Notes under the pieces: generated by a model
Told to the model about the DNA's origin: nothing
Database searches by the model: none
What the model saw: only the letters and a program-made list of their open reading frames with translations
Shown here: in pieces, positions 59,267 through 64,000 of the stretch
How positions within the stretch are numbered: the stretch's first letter is position 1
How the letters are laid out: each line of letters opens with the position of its first letter
Made by a program: the position numbers and the translations under genes
NCBI RefSeq assembly: GCF_019578655.1
Contig: NC_063264.1
Location: 18,774,429 to 18,838,428, forward strand
Source: Ricinus communis
Taxonomy: Eukaryota > Streptophyta > Magnoliopsida > Malpighiales > Euphorbiaceae
Length of the DNA stretch: 64,000 bases
Direction: 5' to 3'

Positions 59267-59740
59267 TGATGTAAACTTAAAGCCCAAGGAGCCAAGTAGC
59301 CAACCAAGTCAAGGAAAACAAGTTCCAAGCCCAAATGATCCATTAATTATCCAAGGAGGTCCAATTACAAGAGCTAGAGCCAAAAGAATAAAGGAGGCCT
59401 TAAATGGGCTTATTCAAGATATTTGGGCCAAGCCATCTACTATACATGAAGAATTAGTGTTAATCAAGCATAACAATGTTATTAACCTAATTCAACATGT
59501 TGGGTCATGAATCTTTGAGTTTAAGCCAAAATTTAAAGGAACATAAGAGGAGGCACTAAAAAAAAGAGGAAAACAAGGGAAGCACTTGTAAAGGAAACTA
59601 AAGAAGGCACATAAACTGGGTGCTTGACTTAGGCATGTTTTTAAAGAGGAAACAAGTGGGACAGTTGTTCTTTTAGTTATTTAGGAATATTAGATGTTGA
59701 TTTAGTCCATTCTTCCTATATCAAAGATTGCCTAACTCTA
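59267..59740 (+). mobile_element. LTR fragment with Pol tail, inserted in RT
   Basis: It starts TGATGTAAACTTAAAGCC directly after RT codons. The tail reads KQVPSPNDPLIIQGGPITRA, RAKRIKEALNGLIQDIWAKP and ends NLIQHVGS with TGA at 59507-59509. By chance the frame is continuous with the last RT codons. The right part of the LTR is missing, replaced near 59740 by the inverted 1-kb repeat, so a target duplication cannot be tested. Confidence 0.75.
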
Positions 59741-61044
59741 TAAGGTTCTTAAAGAAACCATCACTTGATTTTCCACAAGGTAGACAGCTGAAATAATATG
59801 TTCACTAGCCTTAAGTATGAAGTTGCACGCAGTTCTTACAGTGATAAAGCCTTCATTCCATATGAAGAAGAAAATAAAAGCTAAATATGAAAAGATAAAT
59901 AAAGAAAGACAAATAAAGCAAAGTCAAATCAAGAACTAGAGAGGAGTTGATTGGTCAACAACTCTTGTAGTCCTAAATTTTATGAGCTGGCTTAATGAAA
60001 ACAATGAAAAATTTGCGTGGGCATGCCTAATAATACTTCGACCCAAATTGCTTCATTATATGCATCATAAACATCAAAATATTTGCATTCCTATTTGGAT
60101 TAATTGCAAGAAACATTTTCTCCATCACGCGCGTGGATATGTGTCTCGTCCTGCTTAATCATCATATCATGCTACAATGCCAGTGATGAAGCTTGTCAAT
60201 TACGTTCCCATGACTCCTTAATGAAAATAAGGAAAAATATGCGTAGGTGTACCTAATAATACCCCGACCCAATACGCTTCATTATATGTCCCTCAAGCAT
60301 CAAAATGCATACATTCCCGCTTATATGAATCATAAGCAATATGATTTTCTCCTTGCACGCATGGATTTGCATATCATGCTGCTTGATCATCAAGTCATGC
60401 TCCAATGCCATCGGTCAAGCTTGTTAATGCGTTCCCATGATTCCTTAATGAAAATAAGGGGAAATTTGAGTGGGCATACAGATTGACACTCGGGCCTAAT
60501 TTACTTCATTATATGCCTCCCAAACATCAAAACGTGCTTATTCCCACTTGGATTAATATAAAGCAACATGATTTCTCCCTTACGTGGGTGGATTTCCATC
60601 TCGTCCTGCCTGATCATTGAACTACGCCCCAATGCCACTCGTTAAGCTTGTCAATTGCACTCCCATGATTCCTTACGCTAGTCATTATGTCATCAAGAGT
60701 CCTCGTACCTTGAGGAATAAGGAATGATGGAGATCCAAATGGTGTAAATCCTAAAATCGAAATGTTTGGGCATGCCTCAATTCTAGGCATCTCTTTAAAC
60801 CAAAACATTTGTCTGTTATCATGCGAAGAATGATATCAATACTCGATCAACTAATTTTCTTTCTTCACATTTGTCCAAGCATTGGATAGGTGCCTATGAT
60901 CGTCGCTTATGCGCGCTTTAAGTCAACACTCGTGTTTATGCCCCCAAGTAAAACCAAACCATTATACTAAACAGAGATTAGAAAGAGAGACACAAAAGAA
61001 ACAAACAAAATGACAACATAGATGGAGTTTTCAATCCGATAAGG
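59741..61044 (-). repeat. about 0.9-1.0-kb repeat family, inverted, with three 230-bp subrepeats
   Basis: AAAGAAACCATCACTTGAT, ATATGTTCACTAGCC and GCCTTCATTCCATATGAAG landmarks come first, then three successive subrepeats with TTCCCATGATTCCTTA-like ends and cores near 60144, 60380 and 60608. ACTCGATCAACTAATTTTC and AACACTCGTGTTTATGC landmarks follow. It ends near 61044 within AAGGAAAGAAATCACAAGTA. Confidence 0.75.
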
Positions 61045-61257
61045 AAAGAAATCACAAGTAAGGATCGCTCTGGTCCAGCAAGAGGATCTACAGTGGTAGG
61101 ATTAGAGCTCCTGGTCATAAACTACCTGAAATTAATAGGCAGCAACCAAAGAACACATAAATGGATAGAAGAATAAATAATAAAAAAAATCAAAAGACAA
61201 AAAATAAAAATGGCTAGAGTAACATATACACAAATTCACTTTAGTTCACACACAAAT
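61045..61257 (-). other. internal leader fragment of a TGGCGCC-primed element
   Basis: About 210 bp between the 1-kb repeat and the primer site, A-rich, non-coding. It starts at AAGGATCGCTCTGGTCCAGC. The rest of the element's internal region is not in the window. Confidence 0.5.
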
Positions 61258-61275
61258 TCTCCAATAATGGCGCCA
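61258..61275 (-). other. primer-binding site of TGGCGCC type, decayed by transitions
   Basis: The - strand reads TGGCGCCATTATTGGAGA. The usual plant form is TGGCGCCGTTGCCGGGGA. The five differences are all G to A or C to T. It lies 6 bp from the LTR end at 61282. Confidence 0.75.
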
Positions 61276-61281
61276 AAAACT

Positions 61282-62752
61282 TGATGGGCTACTTATGCAA
61301 CTACAATCTAAGGCAGTGAACCTATCGATACAGACTAGCACTAATGGCGAGTATCAAGGTCGTATCATCGAGAAAGGGTGACCCTAGAACTACTCCAGCG
61401 TCTTGTGTTATCTAACCTTAAATAATAGTTACGAAGTTACTATTCTATGACTAAATGCAAGCTAAATGATTAGCTAAATGTCAAACAATCTGCAAAGGTT
61501 TAATGAAAAAATCATGGAAAGAAAGCAAACCCAAGGGGACCTAAGCTAATTGGATTTTAGTGAAGGTAGAAATTAGACTGATTACCAATTGTGATTACCC
61601 GTGAGCGGATTCTAAATTGAATTTGAAGTCCCTCTCGAGAACACCGAATACCTAAACCTAAAAACCTAATCAATAGAATCTCTTCCTATGATTTATTTTA
61701 GGTCAGCCTTAAGATTAATCCACTGCTATTAAGAGTTGTTAGTTCTTAATCCGGCTAGTTAATTACCCTTATATCTAAGTGATCATTAACCAGTTCTTGC
61801 TATTTAAATTTCTAACTAGTAAAAAAATTTATCAATTATAGAAAGCAATCTGAACAACACAGTTCACAACGTCTCATGAATAATGTGATATTTTAATAAT
61901 ACTAAAAGCAAGAAGAATACAAGCATTGATAATCAAAATCTCATAAACATTAAGTGCAATCCAACAAACAAAGGAACCCCAATAGGTTCAACAGCTCTAG
62001 CTACTCATGCTAACGAGTAACACAAAATGAGGAACAAATACAGAAAAGAAAATTGGAAACATGTAACCCTTCTTCTTTAAGTCAGTTGAATAGTCCTAAA
62101 TCTCCAAATCTAAATAATGAACCTCAAATTGTCTCTTGAATGCCTCGAAATCCACTCTTGATCTACAACGTGATGCTTAAACCACTGAAATATGTCCTTC
62201 AATATGTAAAATGGTCTCCTAAAGTCGAATGTCGAAGTCTAAAAGGGGTAGCTCGCTCGTATATATGAGATTTAAAGTCAGAAAACTGAACCCTCAAAAA
62301 AGAAATCGATTTTGCCTATATAAATGTCCCATGATGGCCATGGTCAAGCCCATGCTGGTCAGCACCAGCGGAGTCCAGGCCGTGCTGGACCTTTGAGTCC
62401 CGAAAATCCTCCTCTGCTCCCTCACCAGTGCTGAACCACCACGGGCCGTAATAGAGACCGCAGTGCCCTTAGAAACAGTGCCGAAGGGCCACCTTTGAGA
62501 CTCAAAGTTCGATGGTTCAGCACGACCAGAGTCCAGGCTGTGCTCAACCTTGAAATGCTAGTTTTTGTTCAATTATGATGGATTCTGGTACGTATTCACA
62601 CGTATCGCCCTCAAATACTGGTATTGTCCATTAATGATCATCTAAAACATGAAAGGAACTAAAACACAGGTGATTCTGGCATAAAATAAGATAACTATGC
62701 ACGACAATGGAAGTAATTGGGCATATAAACATGTGTAACACAATGCATATCA
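61282..62752 (-). mobile_element. LTR (3' portion) of the TGGCGCC-primed element
   Basis: It begins on the + strand with TGATGGGCTACTT next to the primer site, so it is a 5' LTR read in reverse. It is collinear with 7875-9335, including CTAGCACTAATGGCGAGTAT and the GC-rich patch (62340-62560). It continues directly into a diverged 39-bp satellite block at 62753. The LTR's other end is not identified. No coding capacity is seen. Confidence 0.75.
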
Positions 62753-63420
62753 ATAGCCCTTTTACAGGGTTCTTTTCTAATACTCATAAATATAGCCCTC
62801 TTTCGGCGTTTTCTTTTCACATATATACACATATACCCATCTTACTAAATTATTTTCATGTACTTACAAATATTCCCCTCTTACCGGGTTGTTTTCTCAT
62901 TTTTAAGAAATATACCCCTCCTACGGGGTTCTATTCTAATATTCATAAATATACCTCTCTTTCAGGATTCTTTTTGCATACTAAACGATATACACCTCAT
63001 ACTGGGTTATTTTCTAATAGTGAAAAATGTACCCATCTTATGGTGCAGTTCTCTCATATTCACAAATACACCCCCTCTTATTCGGGTGATTTCACAACCT
63101 CAAAAATATATCCTTACGAGTTTTTTCTCGTATTTACAAATATACCTCTTTTATGGGGTTATTCTCTGATACTCATAAATATATCCCTCTTACGGGGTTG
63201 TTTTCGTATAGTAAAAGATATAACCCTCTTACGAGTTATTTTCACATAGTAAGAAATATAACTCTCTTACTATGTTATTCTCTCATACTAAAAAATATAT
63301 CCCTCTTACAATGTTGATTTCTAATAATCAGTTTTATACCCCCTCTTATGGGGTTGTTTTCTCACACTGGTATATGTATGCCCCCTTACAAGGTTATTTT
63401 CTCATACTCGTACATAATAG
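62753..63420 (+). repeat. diverged 39-bp satellite block inside the LTR
   Basis: About 17 units of 38-41 bp with the family pattern (for example CCCTTTTACAGGGTTCTTTT then CTAATACTCATAAATATAG), each different by many substitutions. Orientation and position relative to the LTR are the same as for the array at 9857. Low similarity between units indicates an old, unhomogenised copy. Confidence 0.85.
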
Positions 63421-64000
63421 TAAAAAAATTCTGATCAGTTCAATTCGGTTATAAAAACTTTCGGTTATTTCGGTTGGTTCTTTAAAAATACCTATATTGC
63501 CCATCTAACTCTTTAGATCCACAATACTTAAAAACCACACCTTATTGTTAAAAAGAATATTAAAGATCCAAATATCTCTCATATATGCCTCAAATATAAT
63601 GAGATGTATTAAGCTCATTTGTAAGAATGATCTTTTTGGAACTTTCCAAAAGTCATGCTTTCCTTTTAGAAATGAAATGAATCTATCTTTTGAGTTTATT
63701 CTATGTGATTTAAAATCGACATCTAGAATAACCATAAAGTCTAGTACATAATATGACATATAAACATAATAAAATATTATGCTTTCGCATAAATCATTTT
63801 ATTAATAACCTCTTTCTCAATGAGTGTTTATAGCATATATATTTGGAAAAAGAAATATCATGAAACATCGCCAAGAATCTTTCATGTTGAATGTTTTAAC
63901 ATATATGTCTATGTATTCGAAGTTTAGAACATTCGTGCACTTTAAAGCATCTATCTCTATAGATCTCAATCCTAGAAAGTAAACTATATGTTCTAACTTA
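63421..64000. other. AT-rich sequence without recognised feature
   Basis: It contains GGTTATAAAAACTTTCGGTT followed by ATTTCGGTTGG. Otherwise I see nothing coding or repeated within the window. Open frames of 60-84 codons overlap on both strands and look fortuitous. It may be the remaining upstream part of the LTR. Confidence 0.5.

Noticed and set aside
1..64000. tRNA, rRNA, telomeric repeats or intact host genes
   Set aside because: I looked for conserved tRNA boxes, rRNA segments and TTTAGGG runs and saw none. All coding similarity belongs to retrotransposons.

Overview
The window looks like a gene-poor, repeat-dominated stretch of a flowering-plant (eudicot) nuclear chromosome, possibly pericentromeric. 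The reasons are the AT-rich sequence, an array of about 33 kb of a 39-bp minisatellite with higher-order structure, nested and solo LTRs, decayed Ty3/gypsy gag-pol remnants, initiator-Met and TGGCGCC-type primer-binding sites carrying transition damage, and the absence of any intact host gene, tRNA or rRNA. I cannot name the species.

Layout. 1-21963 is the 39-bp satellite in + orientation. It is interrupted at 7875-9856 by the terminal part of a long LTR. 21964-22463 is a 500-N assembly gap. 22464-36156 is the same satellite in - orientation, but built from different monomer subtypes. At 36157 the array breaks into a gypsy gag (36157-36622), followed by that element's leader, primer-binding site and 5' LTR (37244-38117). 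38118-48015 is mostly relics of a second repeat family (about 0.9-1.0 kb, with a 230-bp subrepeat) in both orientations. It contains a solo LTR with a perfect 5-bp target duplication (39185-40077), a remnant with a +strand primer site (43829 onward) and two fold-back structures. 48016-55947 is an almost full-length but dead gypsy element on the - strand, carrying a solo LTR inside its integrase and a 716-bp insert inside gag. 55948-61044 alternates more of the 1-kb family with a +strand gypsy gag-pol fragment bracketed by oppositely oriented LTR pieces. 61258-62752 is the primer site and LTR end of a TGGCGCC-primed element. Its LTR is collinear with 7875-9335 and carries a short, diverged block of the same 39-bp satellite (62753-63420).

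How it fits together. The strongest story is satellite birth. A tandem repeat that sits inside an LTR (still visible at 62753-63420) appears to have been amplified and homogenised into the array that fills the first 36 kb. The 39-bp monomer is exactly 13 codons with no in-phase stop in four of six frames, which explains the many long but spurious open frames. A second theme is that the gypsy family encodes the last part of its Pol polyprotein inside its LTR, so solo LTRs here still carry that peptide signature. All coding remnants are pseudogenes with lost catalytic residues, stops and frameshifts.

Limits: no alignment or database search was run. Boundaries are read by eye and are typically good to a few bases at LTR ends and to tens of bases inside arrays.
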